Of a DNA stretch of 6,791 nucleotides, positions 6,370 to 6,791 are shown in pieces. Position 1 is the first letter of the stretch. Each line of letters starts with the position of its first letter. This DNA is from Candidatus Roizmanbacteria bacterium (GTDB lineage Bacteria; Patescibacteriota; Microgenomatia; UBA1406; GWC2-37-13), in NCBI GenBank assembly GCA_026395455.1, contig JAPLYR010000126.1, positions 4,076 through 10,866 of the forward strand, read 5' to 3'. The position numbers and the translations under genes are program-made. The notes under the pieces were generated by a model. That model was given only the letters and a program-made list of their open reading frames with translations. It searched no databases and was not told the DNA's origin.

Positions 6370-6471
6370 ATGAAAGAAACTGTTGAAGATGTTGCAGGAA
6401 TAACAACAGAGGTGGTTGGGTGTTTTATTGATCTTCTATTACTTCCTTTCTTGTGGATTGCTGGGCAATAA
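6370..6471 (+). CDS. Possible 33-residue membrane microprotein
   Basis: ATG at 6370 to TAA at 6469-6471 encodes 33 residues. The N-terminal half (1-15) is polar and acidic with Glu3, Glu6, Asp7 and Glu15. Residues 16-31 are mostly hydrophobic (VVGCFIDLLLLPFLWI) with one Asp, enough for a single short membrane helix. I do not recognise a family. In favour of a real gene are the well-formed promoter with its start about 20 nt upstream, a clean unoverlapped position, and an amphipathic composition. Against it are the very short length, no Shine-Dalgarno and no homology evidence. The transcript could instead be a small RNA, or the promoter could belong to something not recognised here. It is convergent with the minus-strand EamA gene, whose stop lies 17 nt beyond. 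Confidence 0.45.
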   Translation: MKETVEDVAGITTEVVGCFIDLLLLPFLWIAGQ

Positions 6472-6487
6472 AGACTTCTTTATCTAT

Positions 6488-6791
6488 TTATTTGACGAAA
6501 GCTACAATATAAGTGCCAATAGTGATAAGAGAGATACCAAAGACAATTGGTATTGTTATTTTCTCCTTTAAAATTATCGCTGCGAAAATAACAGTTAGAA
6601 CCAAACTAAATTTATCAATTGGAGCAACTTTTGAAGCTTCACCAACCTGAAGTGCACGAAAGTAAAAGAGCCAAGATAACCCCGTTGCAAATCCTGAGAG
6701 AATGAGGAAAATAAGACTGGTGCGCGAAATTGAATGTATTTCTTTTTGAAGACCTTGTCCAAAGACAATTCCCCAGGCAAACACCAATATT
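6488..6791 (-). CDS. EamA-family membrane transporter, C-terminal part (partial)
   Basis: The minus-strand frame runs from the right edge to a TAA at 6490-6488, giving about 100 residues of the C-terminal part; the N-terminus is outside the window. Hydrophobic segments alternate with short loops as in one EamA (drug/metabolite transporter) domain. The diagnostic stretch is SGFATGLSWLFYFRALQVGE, followed by ASKVAPIDK and the ILKEKITIP segment with its Glu-Lys, then a final helix ending VAFVK. This pattern strongly recalls the single-domain proteins of about 140 residues in the COG2510 group, which have half the usual ten-helix size and probably work as dimers. The substrate is unknown. A TTG lies near the edge, but the frame remains open beyond it, so the true start is not visible. 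It is convergent with the small plus-strand frame and not part of the glycosyltransferase operon. Confidence 0.88.
   Translation of the reverse strand, partial: ILVFAWGIVFGQGLQKEIHSISRTSLIFLILSGFATGLSWLFYFRALQVGEASKVAPIDKFSLVLTVIFAAIILKEKITIPIVFGISLITIGTYIVAFVK

Noticed and set aside
6467..6484. Hairpin ATAAAG-ACTT-CTTTAT as a terminator between convergent genes
   Set aside because: The stem is 6 bp with a single G-C pair and is not followed by a solid T-run on either strand, so it is not supportable as an intrinsic terminator.
1..6791. Mobile elements, CRISPR arrays, tRNA or rRNA genes
   Set aside because: No transposase motifs, terminal inverted repeats, regularly spaced repeats or RNA gene signatures were seen on either strand.

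Overview
This AT-rich window looks bacterial and most resembles a Candidate Phyla Radiation (Patescibacteria, perhaps Microgenomates-like) genome. That is an inference from the protein families (several diverged GT-C glycosyltransferases with long hydrophobic stretches, and a single-domain EamA protein), tight gene packing, overlapping starts and stops, and the absence of Shine-Dalgarno sequences. No marker gene is present to prove the lineage. TGA acts as a normal stop here, which argues against the TGA=Gly lineages (Gracilibacteria, Absconditabacteria).

Layout. Positions 1-221 (minus strand) hold the N-terminal 73 codons of a GT-C type membrane glycosyltransferase that continues off the left edge. 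It starts head-to-head with, and overlaps by 14 nt, a plus-strand run of genes from 208 to 6305: a DQGRD-type GT-C enzyme (208-1638), a soluble GT2 polyprenyl-phosphate sugar transferase of the DPM1/ALG5 type (1642-2394), a second GT-C enzyme (2366-3691), a third GT-C enzyme split by a frameshift into 3672-4031 and 4006-4878, and an ArnT/GT39-like enzyme (4875-6305). Neighbouring genes are 3 nt apart or overlap, so this is almost certainly one operon. Beyond it lie a strong sigma70-like promoter (6314-6343) containing direct repeats, a possible 33-codon membrane microprotein (6370-6471), and on the minus strand the C-terminal part of an EamA-family transporter (6488 to the right edge).

How the genes may work together. 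The GT2 enzyme would load a sugar onto polyprenyl phosphate on the cytoplasmic face. After flipping, the GT-C enzymes would use lipid-linked sugars on the outer face of the membrane to build a surface glycan or glycosylate proteins. With five GT-C loci in about 6.3 kb, each with a different first-loop acidic motif, this is a surface-glycosylation cassette whose sugars and acceptors cannot be read from sequence.

The most notable signals are the split GT-C gene, which looks like loss of one TA unit in an AT-rich stretch, and the divergent start pair, where each gene has a -10 box 7-8 nt before its ATG, implying leaderless transcripts in both directions.
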